From Pusillimonas noertemannii (GTDB lineage Bacteria; Pseudomonadota; Gammaproteobacteria; Burkholderiales; Burkholderiaceae_B): a stretch of 64,000 nt of DNA. Below, piece by piece: positions 36,211 through 45,422 of this stretch. The notes beneath the pieces are model-generated. The model ran no database searches, was not told the origin of the DNA, and saw only the letters and a program-made list of their open reading frames with translations. The position numbers and the translations under genes are program-made. The stretch is from positions 1 to 64,000 of the forward strand of contig NZ_QEKO01000001.1 of the NCBI RefSeq assembly GCF_003096595.1, given 5' to 3'. The number at the start of each line of letters is the position of its first letter. The first letter of the stretch is position 1.

Positions 36211-37563
36211 ATGACCGAATCGACCTACAACCATCCTGTATGGCAGGACACCATGACCGCAAGCGGCGACGCGCGCGGCCAGCGCGGCAAGCCCAATTGG
36301 ACTGACGCCGCGTTCTTCCTGCTGTTGGCGGCGGGGGCGGCCTACGCCCTGTACGCGTACAGCGGCAACATGGACTACTACGAGAAGATCATCCTGTGCG
36401 GGGCCGTGGTGGGCTTCTCGTGGATGGGCTGGCTGTGGCGCCCGCTGCGCGTGCTCATGGTGGCCAGCGGCGTGACGGCATTGCTCGCCATCTGGCTGTA
36501 CAGCGGCGGAGGTGGCTTGTCGCAGGGCGACATCACACGTTCCGAAAGCATCTTCCTGCTCAAATACCTGTTTTCTTCCCAGTCGGCCATCTTGTGGATG
36601 TGTGCCCTGTTCTTCCTGGCCACCATCTGCTACTGGATAGGCTACGCCAGCAAGACCGCCGCCTGGCTGGGCACGGCCCTGACCTGGGGCGCGGTATATG
36701 CCGGCACCACCGGCTTGCTGGTGCGCTGGCGCGAGGGCCATCTGCTGGGCCCCGACATCGGCCACATTCCTGTCAGCAACCTGTACGAAGTGTTCGTGCT
36801 GTTCGCCCTGATCACTGCGCTGTTTTACCTGTACTACGAGCGCCGCTATGCCACGCGGGCGCTGGGCGGCTTCGTGCTGCTGGTGGTCAGTTCGTCGGTC
36901 ATTTTCCTGTTGTGGTATTCGTTCACGCGCGAGGCCTTCCAGATACAGCCGCTGGTGCCGGCCCTGAAAAGCTGGTGGATGAAAATACACGTGCCGGCCA
37001 ACTTTATCGGCTATGGCACGTTCTCGCTGGCGGCAATGGTGGGTTTTGCCTATCTCGTGAAAGAGCACGGACAGACCCGCTCTTGGGGCAAGCTGTTGCC
37101 CTTGTTCCTGCTGGGAGCCATATTGTGCGCCGAGCCCATGATGTTCGGCTCGCGCGAGCTGTCGCCCACCTGGATGCTTTACTTCGGCATCGGCGCCATT
37201 ATCGTGGGCGCCATCCTGGCCATGCGCGGGCCCATCTCGCGCAAGCTGCCTTCGCTCGAAATCCTCGACGACATCATGTACCGCGCCATTGCGGTGGGTT
37301 TCGCCTTCTTTACGGTGGCCACCATATTGGGAGCGCTGTGGGCGGCCGACGCCTGGGGCACCTACTGGCAGTGGGATCCCAAGGAAACCTGGGCCCTGAT
37401 CGTCTGGCTCAATTACGCTGCCTGGCTGCACATGCGGCTGATGAAGGGGCTGCGAGGAACCATGGCGGCCTACTGGGCGCTGGCGGGCCTGCTGATCACC
37501 AGCTTTGCCTTCCTGGGAGTCAATATGTTCCTGTCGGGCCTGCATTCCTACGGCGAGCTGTAG
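36211..37563 (+). CDS. ccsA: Cytochrome c biogenesis protein CcsA/CcsB (system II haem handling)
   Basis: I use the ATG at 36211 after AAGAGG; a longer frame from 36142 overlaps resB. The 450-residue membrane protein has about ten helices and the tryptophan-rich haem-binding motif WGTYWQWDPKETW near residue 385. It also has conserved histidines in HVPANFIGYG and WLHMRLMKG. It exports and presents haem to the ResB partner. The pair resB-ccsA next to a cytochrome c4 gene is standard in betaproteobacteria. The family is variously named CcsA, CcsB or ResC. Confidence 0.9.
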   Translation: MTESTYNHPVWQDTMTASGDARGQRGKPNWTDAAFFLLLAAGAAYALYAYSGNMDYYEKIILCGAVVGFSWMGWLWRPLRVLMVASGVTALLAIWLYSGGGGLSQGDITRSESIFLLKYLFSSQSAILWMCALFFLATICYWIGYASKTAAWLGTALTWGAVYAGTTGLLVRWREGHLLGPDIGHIPVSNLYEVFVLFALITALFYLYYERRYATRALGGFVLLVVSSSVIFLLWYSFTREAFQIQPLVPALKSWWMKIHVPANFIGYGTFSLAAMVGFAYLVKEHGQTRSWGKLLPLFLLGAILCAEPMMFGSRELSPTWMLYFGIGAIIVGAILAMRGPISRKLPSLEILDDIMYRAIAVGFAFFTVATILGALWAADAWGTYWQWDPKETWALIVWLNYAAWLHMRLMKGLRGTMAAYWALAGLLITSFAFLGVNMFLSGLHSYGEL

Positions 37564-37575
37564 ACGGGCGACCGG

Positions 37576-37600
37576 GGCCTTGGCCTGCCCGGCCAGGCCT
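37576..37600. other. Hairpin after ccsA
   Basis: GGCCTTGGCC pairs with GGCCAGGCCT through a short loop with one bulged base. It lacks a T-run and may be a weak terminator or mRNA end. Confidence 0.35.
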
Positions 37601-37717
37601 TGTCATCCGGTCCGGGGCCGTCGGCGCAATGTCGAGCACGTCCGGGTATTCCGCGTAGCGGAAATGTGCGAAGGTTGGAACCGAAGAAGGCCTTTAGGCA
37701 CGCCGAAGAAGCGTTTA

Positions 37718-37729
37718 CCCGTATACGGG
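37718..37729. promoter_or_regulatory. Palindrome CCCGTATACGGG upstream of SBP4
   Basis: This 12-base perfect palindrome lies 55 bases before the SBP4 start codon, in a position suited to an operator. No matching regulator gene is adjacent. Its identity as a binding site is a guess from symmetry and position. Confidence 0.3.
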
Positions 37730-37783
37730 CAAGCGATGCACGTGGCTAGAATGACTCCATCATGCTCATATCACGGAGGGGTC

Positions 37784-38959
37784 ATGTCACTGCACATCAA
37801 GAAATTAATCAGCGCATCGCTTGTTGCCCTGGGGGCGGCGGCCATAAGCGCGGCGGCGCAGGCTGAAATCAAGATCGGCCTGATCACCACGCTGTCGGGC
37901 GGCGGCGCGGCGCTGGGGCAGGACCAGCGCGACGGCTTCATGCTGGCGGTCGAGCAGAACGGCGGCAAGCTGGGCGGGCAAGACGTCACCGTCATCATTG
38001 AAGACGACCAGATGAAGCCCGAGCAGGGCGTGCAGATCGCGCGCAAAATGGTCAACAATGACAAGGTCGACTTCGTCACCGGCATCATTTTTTCCAACGT
38101 GATGATGGCGGCGCGTACGCCCATCCTCGATGCCAAGGTCTTTCTCATCGGCTCCAATGCCGGGCCGTCGCCCATGACCGGCGCCGAATGCTCGCCGTAT
38201 TTCTTCTCCACCTCGTGGAACAACGACCAGTTGCACGAGGGCGCGGGCGAAATCGCCACCAAGCTGGGCTACAAGAACATGTATCTCATGGCGCCCAACT
38301 ACCAGGCGGGCAAAGACGCCCTGGCCGGGTTCAAGCGCTTCTACAAGGGCGAGGTGCTGGACGAGGTCTATACCCAGATCGGCCAGCTGGACTACTCGGT
38401 CGAAATCGCCCAACTGCAGCAGGCCAAGCCCGACGCGGTGTATGTCATGTATCCGGGCAGCATGGGGGTGAACTTCGTCAAGCAATATCGCCAGGCGGGC
38501 CTGCTGGGCACGCTGCCGCTCATTTCCGCCGCCACGATAGACGGCTCCACCCTGCCGGCCCTGCAGGACCTGGCCCTGGGCGCCATCACCAACGCGCCAT
38601 GGGCGGTCAACCTCGACAACCCCCAAAGCCAGCAGTTCGTGAAAGCCTTCCAGGCCAAGTACAACCGGGTTCCGTCGCAGTATGCCGCCCAGTCCTATGA
38701 CGCTGCCAATCTGCTCGATTCGGCCATTCGCAAGGTCGACGGCAACATGAAAGACAAAGAAGCCCTACGCAAGGCGCTCGAGGCGGCCGATTTCAAGTCG
38801 ATACGCGGCGACTTCAAGTACAACACCAACCACTTCCCCATTACCGACTGGTATCGGGTCGACGTCGTGAAGGATGAAAACGGCAAGGCGGCACTGCACG
38901 CGGTGGACGTGGTGCTGAAAGACCACAAAGACGCTTATTACGAGCAGTGCAAGATGTAG
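37784..38959 (+). CDS. Periplasmic substrate-binding protein of a Liv-type ABC transporter (SBP4, orphan)
   Basis: The start at 37784 follows GGAGGG and begins a signal peptide (MSLHIKKLISASLVALGAAAISAAAQA); a long frame from 37505 overlaps ccsA and is not used. The 391-residue protein has the Peripla_BP_6 fold with ITTLSGGGAALGQDQRDGFMLAVEQNGGKLGGQ. It is a more distant relative of SBP1-3, keeping the Cys pair in GAECSPYFF and YYEQCKM. It has no transporter genes beside it and is inserted between two housekeeping genes, so it must use a transporter encoded elsewhere. The ligand is not evident. Confidence 0.83.
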   Translation: MSLHIKKLISASLVALGAAAISAAAQAEIKIGLITTLSGGGAALGQDQRDGFMLAVEQNGGKLGGQDVTVIIEDDQMKPEQGVQIARKMVNNDKVDFVTGIIFSNVMMAARTPILDAKVFLIGSNAGPSPMTGAECSPYFFSTSWNNDQLHEGAGEIATKLGYKNMYLMAPNYQAGKDALAGFKRFYKGEVLDEVYTQIGQLDYSVEIAQLQQAKPDAVYVMYPGSMGVNFVKQYRQAGLLGTLPLISAATIDGSTLPALQDLALGAITNAPWAVNLDNPQSQQFVKAFQAKYNRVPSQYAAQSYDAANLLDSAIRKVDGNMKDKEALRKALEAADFKSIRGDFKYNTNHFPITDWYRVDVVKDENGKAALHAVDVVLKDHKDAYYEQCKM

Positions 38960-38983
38960 GGCCAAGAGCCTTTGCGCAGTAAA

Positions 38984-39020
38984 AGACGGCTCGGGGCTTG
39001 CGCCCGGAGCCGTCTATTTT
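38984..39020. terminator. Bidirectional terminator between SBP4 and lysA
   Basis: AGACGGCTC and GAGCCGTCT, extended by GGGGC/GCCC inside, form a long stem, with TATTTT after it and AAAA before it. It can end both the SBP4 and the lysA transcripts. Confidence 0.75.
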
Positions 39021-39054
39021 AAGCCTGCTTTCGCGGGCCGGCCCGGCAACCGGG

Positions 39055-40329
39055 CTAGGGCAGCACCTTCTCGTCGGCGAACAGGCTTTCAAGGGTTTCG
39101 CGGGGCCGCACCACCTGATAGCTGCCTCCGTCGACCATGATCTCGGCCGGGCGGGGACGGGTGTTGTACTGGCTGGCCATGGTAAACGCGTAGGCGCCGG
39201 CCGACATGATCGCCAGCAGGTCGCCCTGCCGCAGGTCCAGTTGCCGGTCGCGCGCGAGCCAGTCTCCGCTTTCGCAGATGGGGCCTACCACGTCGTAGGT
39301 CTTGGCGTCGGCCGGGCGTTGCCCGGCGGGCTGGGCCACTTGCTCGACACTGTGCCAGGCATCGTACAAAGTGGGCCGCAGCAGGTCGTTCATGGCGGCA
39401 TCGACAATGGCGAAATTCTTGGCTTCAGTATGCTTGAGGTATTGCACGCTGGTCAGCAGCACGCCGGAGTTGCCCACCAGCGAACGGCCGGGTTCCAGCA
39501 CAATCTGCAAATGCTCCAGGCCTCGCGCCTGCAGGCGTTCGAACACATTGTCCAGCAGCATCTTGGGCGTCAGGGGCGTTTCGTCGGTGTAGCGGATGCC
39601 GATGCCGCCGCCCAGGTCGAGGTGCTTGATATGGATGCCGTCGCCGGCCAGGGCGCTGATCAGATCCAGCAGCTTTTCGAGGGCGTCCAGGTAGGGGTCG
39701 ACCTCGGTGATCTGCGAGCCGATATGGCAGTCGACCCCCACCACGTTCAGGCTGCTCAGCTGCGCGGCGCGCTTGTACACTTCGGGCGCTGTTTCAATGG
39801 CGATGCCGAATTTGTTTTCCTTCAGGCCGGTGGAAATATACGGATGGGTGTGCGCGTCGACGTCGGGGTTGACGCGCAGCGACACGGGCGCCACCTTGCC
39901 CATCTGCGCGGCGACCTGCGCCAGGCGCTCCAGTTCGGCCTCAGATTCGACGTTGAAGCACTTGACGCCGGCCTGCAGCGCGGCCTGCATTTCCCATTCT
40001 TGCTTGCCCACGCCCGAGAACACCACTTTGCCGGGGTCGCCGCCCACGGCCAGCACCCGGGCCAGTTCGCCGCCCGAGACGATGTCGAAGCCCGAGCCCA
40101 GCTGGCGGAATTCGTTCAGCACGGCCAGGTTCGAGTTGGCCTTCATGCCGAAGCAGACGAGCACGTTGCGTCCTTCGGCTGCCGTGCTGTACGCCTGCCA
40201 GGCATCTTGCAGCGCCTTGCGTGAATACACGTACAAGGGGGTGCCGAATTCCTGGGCGAGCGCGGCAAGGGGAACGTCCTCGGCGTGCAGGACCTGGTTC
40301 TTGAAGGCGAAATGAGGGGCGACTGTCAT
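39055..40329 (-). CDS. lysA: Diaminopimelate decarboxylase
   Basis: This 424-residue PLP enzyme of the alanine racemase-like fold type III makes L-lysine from meso-diaminopimelate. The PLP lysine lies in [14 protein letters not shown], the glycine loop is [11 protein letters not shown], and the C-terminal catalytic block [16 protein letters not shown] and [21 protein letters not shown] are present. It lies 162 bases downstream of lptM on the same strand, a widespread linkage in proteobacteria. The C-terminus LPYLF-like DEKVLP is short but normal. Confidence 0.94.
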   Translation of the reverse strand: MTVAPHFAFKNQVLHAEDVPLAALAQEFGTPLYVYSRKALQDAWQAYSTAAEGRNVLVCFGMKANSNLAVLNEFRQLGSGFDIVSGGELARVLAVGGDPGKVVFSGVGKQEWEMQAALQAGVKCFNVESEAELERLAQVAAQMGKVAPVSLRVNPDVDAHTHPYISTGLKENKFGIAIETAPEVYKRAAQLSSLNVVGVDCHIGSQITEVDPYLDALEKLLDLISALAGDGIHIKHLDLGGGIGIRYTDETPLTPKMLLDNVFERLQARGLEHLQIVLEPGRSLVGNSGVLLTSVQYLKHTEAKNFAIVDAAMNDLLRPTLYDAWHSVEQVAQPAGQRPADAKTYDVVGPICESGDWLARDRQLDLRQGDLLAIMSAGAYAFTMASQYNTRPRPAEIMVDGGSYQVVRPRETLESLFADEKVLP

Positions 40330-40491
40330 GGAATCAAAATTTGAGTGCGCGGCTTCATGGTTCTGCGAAGCCGCTGCGCGTTATCGGGCCGGGCACACAC
40401 CTTGTTGTGCACGCAGCCCAAAATAATACAACACCGGGAAACCCGGTCGGCGTCCATGAAGATGAAAACGCCGTTGGCCGCGGGCAGGCGC

Positions 40492-40740
40492 TTACTTGCC
40501 GGAGATGGGCAGCGTTTGCGCCGTGCCCTGGCTGGCGTCGGCGCTGTCGGCGCCTGCGGGCGCCGGCGAGGGCGCTGGCACGTCCGATTGCGGCGGGGCG
40601 GTCAGCGAATCTTCGGGCGGCGGCGGAGGCATGTAGAGCGGCCCCTTGTAGCCGCAGGCGGCCAGCAGGGGAAACACGGCCAGGCTGGCTACAATGCGAT
40701 ACTTGATTGAGGCGGGTGTCTTGGTTTGGGGCGCTTGCAT
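40492..40740 (-). CDS. lptM: Small lipoprotein LptM (YifL-like)
   Basis: The 82-residue protein has a lipoprotein signal with lipobox LLAAC (Cys29) and the diagnostic GYKGPLYMPPPPP following the cysteine. A proline- and acid-rich disordered tail completes it. YifL/LptM in Escherichia coli assists maturation of the LptDE lipopolysaccharide translocon. The start MQAPQTKTPASIKYR at 40740 is inside a longer frame reaching 40944 that would be antisense to cyaY and is rejected. Only 28 bases separate its start from that of divergent cyaY, so promoters must overlap coding DNA. Confidence 0.85.
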   Translation of the reverse strand: MQAPQTKTPASIKYRIVASLAVFPLLAACGYKGPLYMPPPPPEDSLTAPPQSDVPAPSPAPAGADSADASQGTAQTLPISGK

Positions 40741-40768
40741 GACGAACTCCAAAATTGGGTAGTGCGAT

Positions 40769-41098
40769 ATGAACGAAACAGAATTCCTCGCTAGAAGCGA
40801 AGCCATATTGGATGACCTGGAAAGCCAGTCGGATGACTGGATCTCATTGTATGACCTCGACATCGAGGCCAATCGCAGCGGAAATGTCCTGACCCTGGTG
40901 TTCGACGATGCCATCCACGTGGTGATCAACAGCCAGACCCCCATGCAGGAAATGTGGGTGGCCGCGCCCAGCGGCGGCTTTCATTATCGCTTCGACGGAC
41001 AAAGATGGAACGACACGCGAGGCGGCCCCCACATGGCCGAGGCCTTGTCCCAGATCGTGTCCGAGGCCACCGGCCAGCCCATCAAGGTCGTTATATAG
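40769..41098 (+). CDS. cyaY: Iron-sulfur cluster assembly protein CyaY (frataxin)
   Basis: This 109-residue frataxin has the acidic first helix MNETEFLARSEAILDDLESQSDDW, the beta-sheet core GNVLTLVFDDAIHVVINSQTPMQEMWVAA and the FHYRFDGQRWNDTRGG segment. CyaY binds iron and tunes IscS in cluster assembly. It is divergent from lptM-lysA and convergent with the ponA gene, the common betaproteobacterial arrangement. Length equals the bacterial standard. Confidence 0.93.
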   Translation: MNETEFLARSEAILDDLESQSDDWISLYDLDIEANRSGNVLTLVFDDAIHVVINSQTPMQEMWVAAPSGGFHYRFDGQRWNDTRGGPHMAEALSQIVSEATGQPIKVVI

Positions 41099-41121
41099 AT
41101 TAGGGTTACAGGCCCTAGGGA

Positions 41122-41155
41122 CCGGCCCGGACGGCATCTGCCTGGTTCGGGCCGG
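41122..41155. terminator. Hairpin between convergent cyaY and ponA
   Basis: CCGGCCCG and CGGGCCGG form an 8-bp stem with an 18-base interior that includes CGGCAT. T-runs are poor on both sides, so termination strength is doubtful. Confidence 0.4.
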
Positions 41156-41169
41156 GTGCGGCATGCTGG

Positions 41170-43605
41170 CTAGAACTGCACCCGCTGCACCTGGGCGGCA
41201 TCGTTGCCGCCAGTGGAGCTGAGCTGCTCGAGCAGCGTGCCGATGCCGTCGACCCCGCTGCCGTCGATGCCGCTTCCGTCGATGGACTGCAGTTCGTCGG
41301 GGGTGGGCAGCCCCACGCGGGCCACGGCTTGTCCCGGCGGGAACTCTGAGAAGTAATAGTCGCCGTCAATCTTGCTGAGCCCGCTGGGCGGGTCGCCCGC
41401 AGGCGTTTCGGGCACGCCTTTTAGCGCAACCTGCATGTAGTCGAGCCAGATGGGCATCGAGGCGCCGCCGCCGGTTTCGCGCGAGCCAAGTGAACGGGGC
41501 TGGTCGAAGCCCATCCAGGCCACGCCCACCAGCTTGGGCGTGAAGCCGGCGAACCAGGCATCGTGCGAGTCGTTGGTGGTGCCGGTCTTGCCGCCGATGT
41601 CGCTGCGCTTGAGCGCGCCGTGCACGCGTGCCGCCGTGCCGTAGGTGGCCACGCCGCGCATCATGTCGTTCATGACATAGGCTGTGCGGGGATCGATGGC
41701 GCGCGCGGCGGCATCGCCAGCGACGGTGGGCTTGGCCTGCATGATGACCTTGCCGCTGGAGTCGGTGACGTGGTCGATAAGGTAGGGCGGCACGCGATAG
41801 CCGCCGTTGGCAAAGACGGCGTAGCCGCCCGCCAGCTGCAGCGGCGTGACGTTGCCGGCTCCCAGCGCCAGGGGCAGCACCGCCGGGTTGCGCGAGCGGT
41901 CGAAGCCGAAGCGCGTGATGTAGTCTTGCACGTACTTGGGACCCACTGCCTGCATGATGCGGATGGAGACCATGTTCTTGGACTTGTACAGGGCCTGCCG
42001 CATTGTCAGCATGGGTTCGTAGGTGTTGCCGTAGTTCTTTGGGGTCCATGCCTTTGAGCCGGTTTGCGCGGCCGTGAGCATGAAGGGTTCGTCGGACACC
42101 TGGGTGGCGGGCGTAAGGCCCCGCTCGAGTGACGAAGCATAGATGAAGGGCTTGAAGGCCGAACCCGGCTGGCGCCAGGCCTGGGTCACGCGGTTGAACT
42201 GCTCTTCGAAATCGAAGCCCCCTACCAGGGACATGATGGCGCCGTCTTGGGGGCGAAGCGACACGAAGGCGGCCTGCACCGTAGGACGGTTGATGACTTC
42301 CCAGTGGTCGCCGTTCTTGTGCACGTAGACGACCGAGCCGCGTTCGATGCGGTATTGGTCTTTGGCATTCTTGCCCAGGCCGCGCGCGACGATCTTGAGG
42401 GCGTCCTTGTCGGTAACCTCGATGATCTGCTGCGAGCTGCGCGCCACCGTGACCTTTTCGGGGCTGGCCGACAGCACGACACCCATGAGCAGGTCGTCGC
42501 TGTCGGGGTACTTGTCTTGAAGATCGTCAAGCAGCGTGTCAAGGGCAACGCTGTCGCTTTCTATGCCTTCGGGAAGGCGAATGGTTTCTTCGGGGCCGGG
42601 GTAGACCGCGCGGCGCGTGTATTGCATGATGCCGTCGCGCACCGCCTCGTAGGCTGCCTGCTGGTCTTTGGAGTGTATGGTGGTATAGATGTTGAAGCCG
42701 CGCGAATAGACGTTGTCTTGGTACACGCTGTAAAGCAGCCGGCGGGCAAGTTCGGCGACGTACTCGCCATGGATGGCGTAGCCGCCTGCCGGCGTGCCGG
42801 GGGCGGACTTGAGCACGATGGGCTGGGCCTTGGCTTCTTTGTACTCGGCTTCGGTAAGGTAGCCCAGGCTGAGCATGCGGCCCAGCACATAGGCCTGGCG
42901 GGCCTTGGCGCGCGGCATGTTGGCGATGGGGTTGAAACGCGAGGGCGCCTTGGGGATGCCGGCCAGCATGGCGGCCTCGGCCGCGGTGATTTCATTGAGG
43001 GGCTTGCCGAAATAAGTGCGCGACGCTGCTGCGAACCCGTAGGCCCGATGGCCCAGGAAGATCTGGTTCATATACAGGTCGAGGATCTGGTCCTTGGTAA
43101 GGGTGGCCTCGATCTTGAAGGTAAGCAACAACTCGTAGAATTTTCGGGTGTAGGTTTTTTCGGACGACAGATAGAAATTGCGCGCCACCTGCATGGTGAT
43201 GGTGCTGGCCCCCTGTGTCTTGGACATGTGGGTGATGTTGGCCACCATGGCGCGCGCCACGCCTGCCCAGTCGATGCCGCCGTGCTGATAAAAGCGGTCG
43301 TCTTCGGCTGCTAAAATGGCCGACTTCATGACGTCGGGAATTTCATCGAAGCGCAGCACATTGCGGCGTTCTTCGCCGAATTCGCCGATAAGTACCTTGT
43401 CGGCGGTGTATATGCGCAGCGGAACACGAGGCCGGTAGTCGACCATGGCCGTAAGGTCGGGCAGATTGGGCCAGGCCAGGGCCAGGGCCAGCGCGCCGAG
43501 CAGCGCCCCGCAAAGACCAAGGCCGGCCAGGAAGACGGCCGACTTGATCAGGAATCGCGGCAAGCGTGACCGTGTCTTGCCTTCAGAGGATTTAGTAGAA
43601 CTCAT
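41170..43605 (-). CDS. ponA: Penicillin-binding protein 1A (bifunctional transglycosylase/transpeptidase)
   Basis: I use the ATG at 43605 (MSSTKSSEGKTRSRLPRFLIKSAVFLAGL), which gives a basic cytoplasmic start and one membrane helix; a longer start at 43659 adds non-conserved residues. The 811-residue protein has a GT51 glycosyltransferase domain (AILAAEDDRFYQHGGIDWAGVARA, EDDRF catalytic Glu) and a transpeptidase domain with the SXXK-type RQPGSAFKPFIYA and KTG in GGKTGTTND. The C-terminus is a low-complexity repeat of GSGIDGSGVDG. It is divergent from the aroK-aroB-dgt genes, matching the pilM-free ponA/aroK neighbourhood of this group. Confidence 0.93.
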   Translation of the reverse strand: MSSTKSSEGKTRSRLPRFLIKSAVFLAGLGLCGALLGALALALAWPNLPDLTAMVDYRPRVPLRIYTADKVLIGEFGEERRNVLRFDEIPDVMKSAILAAEDDRFYQHGGIDWAGVARAMVANITHMSKTQGASTITMQVARNFYLSSEKTYTRKFYELLLTFKIEATLTKDQILDLYMNQIFLGHRAYGFAAASRTYFGKPLNEITAAEAAMLAGIPKAPSRFNPIANMPRAKARQAYVLGRMLSLGYLTEAEYKEAKAQPIVLKSAPGTPAGGYAIHGEYVAELARRLLYSVYQDNVYSRGFNIYTTIHSKDQQAAYEAVRDGIMQYTRRAVYPGPEETIRLPEGIESDSVALDTLLDDLQDKYPDSDDLLMGVVLSASPEKVTVARSSQQIIEVTDKDALKIVARGLGKNAKDQYRIERGSVVYVHKNGDHWEVINRPTVQAAFVSLRPQDGAIMSLVGGFDFEEQFNRVTQAWRQPGSAFKPFIYASSLERGLTPATQVSDEPFMLTAAQTGSKAWTPKNYGNTYEPMLTMRQALYKSKNMVSIRIMQAVGPKYVQDYITRFGFDRSRNPAVLPLALGAGNVTPLQLAGGYAVFANGGYRVPPYLIDHVTDSSGKVIMQAKPTVAGDAAARAIDPRTAYVMNDMMRGVATYGTAARVHGALKRSDIGGKTGTTNDSHDAWFAGFTPKLVGVAWMGFDQPRSLGSRETGGGASMPIWLDYMQVALKGVPETPAGDPPSGLSKIDGDYYFSEFPPGQAVARVGLPTPDELQSIDGSGIDGSGVDGIGTLLEQLSSTGGNDAAQVQRVQF

Positions 43606-43705
43606 TGATGGCGATTTTAAGCCCAGGCAAACCGCGCGGCACCAGGTGTGCGCGGACAATGTAACGGATTAATGCAAGGATAGTGGGCTAAAGAAGGATT
43701 GCAAG

Positions 43706-43714
43706 TGGGATAAT
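43706..43714 (+). promoter_or_regulatory. Extended -10 promoter just upstream of aroK
   Basis: TGGGATAAT has the TGn extension and a GATAAT -10 box. It ends 6 bases before the ATG at 43721, so transcription would start at or next to the start codon. No ribosome site fits in between. Confidence 0.45.
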
Positions 43715-43720
43715 ACACAA

Positions 43721-44329
43721 ATGAATGACTCTTTACGCGCGAATCCTGCCGTTGCGGTTGATGTTTCCTGCCATGGGCAGGCGCCGGACGCGCCCGCCGC
43801 AGGCGGAGGCAGGCCGATATTTCTCGTGGGCATGATGGGCGCGGGCAAAACCACCATCGGGCGCCACCTTGCCAAGGCCCTGAACCGCGAATTCGTGGAT
43901 CTTGACCTGGCCCTTGAATCCCGCTGCGGCGTGCCGGTTGCAGTGATATTCGAAATCGAAGGCGAAGAAGGCTTCAGGCGGCGCGAAAGCCAACTGCTCG
44001 ACCAGTATTCGCAGCAACAGGGCATTGTGCTGGCCACGGGCGGCGGGGCCGTGCTGGCCGAACAAAACCGGGGCATGCTCAAAGAGCGCGGTGTGGTCGT
44101 GTATCTGCGGGCCACAAGCGAAGAATTGTACCAGCGCGTCGCTCGCGACCGCCAGCGCCCACTGTTGCAAACAGACGACCCCCGCGCCAGGGTGGCCCAG
44201 CTTCTGGCCCAGCGCGAACCGCTGTACGAAGAAGTGGCCACCCTTGCCTTCGACACCGGCAGCACCCCCATTTCGCAGGCGGTGCAAGACCTGGTTGCGT
44301 TATTGGAACAACACGAGCACGCGCGATGA
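43721..44329 (+). CDS. aroK: Shikimate kinase
   Basis: The 202-residue P-loop kinase has Walker [16 protein letters not shown], the shikimate-binding [11 protein letters not shown] and EEGFRRRE segments, and ATGGGAVL. It phosphorylates shikimate in aromatic amino acid synthesis. The conserved domain starts at about residue 31, so the first 30 residues are an extension. The start at 43721 has no ribosome site, and a promoter -10 lies directly before it. Its stop overlaps the aroB ATG by 4 bases, forming an aroK-aroB pair. Confidence 0.93.
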   Translation: MNDSLRANPAVAVDVSCHGQAPDAPAAGGGRPIFLVGMMGAGKTTIGRHLAKALNREFVDLDLALESRCGVPVAVIFEIEGEEGFRRRESQLLDQYSQQQGIVLATGGGAVLAEQNRGMLKERGVVVYLRATSEELYQRVARDRQRPLLQTDDPRARVAQLLAQREPLYEEVATLAFDTGSTPISQAVQDLVALLEQHEHAR

Positions 44330-45405
44330 ACACCGTACATGTTGAAACACCCGGAGGGGCGTACCCCATTCATATAGGCGCCGGCCGACTGGGCTTGCTG
44401 GCGCAAAGCATTCCGGCCGACGCCACCGCGGTGGCCCTGGTCACCAACCCCACCGTGGGCGGCCTTTATGCCGCTGGTGTCGAAAAGACGCTGGCCGAAG
44501 CCGGGCATCGCGTGCTGCGCATAGACTTGCCCGACGGCGAAGAGCATAAAGACTGGCAGACGCTGAACCTGATTTTTGACGCGTTGCTGCAAAATCGTTT
44601 CGACCGCAAGGCGGTGCTGGTCGCCCTGGGCGGCGGTGTCATAGGCGACATGGTCGGGTTTGCCGCCGCATGCTATATGCGCGGCGTTCGCTTCGTGCAG
44701 GTGCCCACCACGCTGCTGGCCCAGGTCGATTCTTCCGTGGGCGGCAAAACGGCCGTCAACCATCCGCTGGGCAAGAACATGATCGGCGCGTTCTACCAGC
44801 CCGATGCGGTTGAGATCGACGTCGACGTGCTCAAAACACTGCCGCAGCGCGAAATCGCGGCCGGGCTGGCCGAGGTCATCAAATACGGCATGATCATCGA
44901 TGCCCCCTTCTTCGACTGGTGCGAGCAGAATGTCGATGCCTTGCGGGCGCTCGAGCACAACGCCATCACCTATGCCATCCGGCGCTCGTGCGAGCTCAAG
45001 GCCTACGTCGTTTCGCAAGACGAACGCGAATCCGGCCTGCGCGCCATATTGAACTTCGGCCATACCTTCGGCCATGCTATCGAGGCGGGCTTGGGCTATG
45101 GCCAATGGCTGCACGGCGAAGCGGTGGGTTGCGGCATGATCCAGGCCGCCGAGCTGTCGGCCGCCGTGCTGGGCCTGCCGCGCGGCAGCGTCGAGCGCAT
45201 CCGCTCGTTGGTGCGGGCCATCGGCTGCCCCGACGCTCCCCCCGACCTGGGCGTCGAGCGCTGGCTCGACCTCATGCAGGTTGACAAAAAGACCGAAGGC
45301 GGGCAGTTGCGCTTCGTGCTGCTGCCCGAAATCGGGCGGGCCGTGTGCCAGCCGGCGCCCGACGAGGCGGTGCGAGAAGTATTGCAGCGCACCGTCTCCG
45401 CATAG
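44326..45405 (+). CDS. aroB: 3-dehydroquinate synthase
   Basis: The 359-residue NAD-dependent enzyme has the Rossmann-type segment with [19 protein letters not shown], the glycine-rich [14 protein letters not shown] and the metal and substrate site [28 protein letters not shown]. Conserved metal-ligand histidines lie in [11 protein letters not shown]. It converts DAHP to 3-dehydroquinate. It is translationally coupled to aroK by ATGA and followed by dgt after 17 bases, a conserved order in this bacterial group. Confidence 0.95.
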   Translation: MNTVHVETPGGAYPIHIGAGRLGLLAQSIPADATAVALVTNPTVGGLYAAGVEKTLAEAGHRVLRIDLPDGEEHKDWQTLNLIFDALLQNRFDRKAVLVALGGGVIGDMVGFAAACYMRGVRFVQVPTTLLAQVDSSVGGKTAVNHPLGKNMIGAFYQPDAVEIDVDVLKTLPQREIAAGLAEVIKYGMIIDAPFFDWCEQNVDALRALEHNAITYAIRRSCELKAYVVSQDERESGLRAILNFGHTFGHAIEAGLGYGQWLHGEAVGCGMIQAAELSAAVLGLPRGSVERIRSLVRAIGCPDAPPDLGVERWLDLMQVDKKTEGGQLRFVLLPEIGRAVCQPAPDEAVREVLQRTVSA

Positions 45406-45422
45406 GGCTCGGCGTGGCGGCG

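Noticed and set aside
37505-37783. Long upstream extension of SBP4
   Set aside because: It overlaps ccsA, has no signal sequence and would hide the true start, which has GGAGGG and a signal peptide at 37784.
38998-40224. A 408-codon plus-strand frame
   Set aside because: It is antisense to lysA, whose PLP and catalytic motifs are clear.
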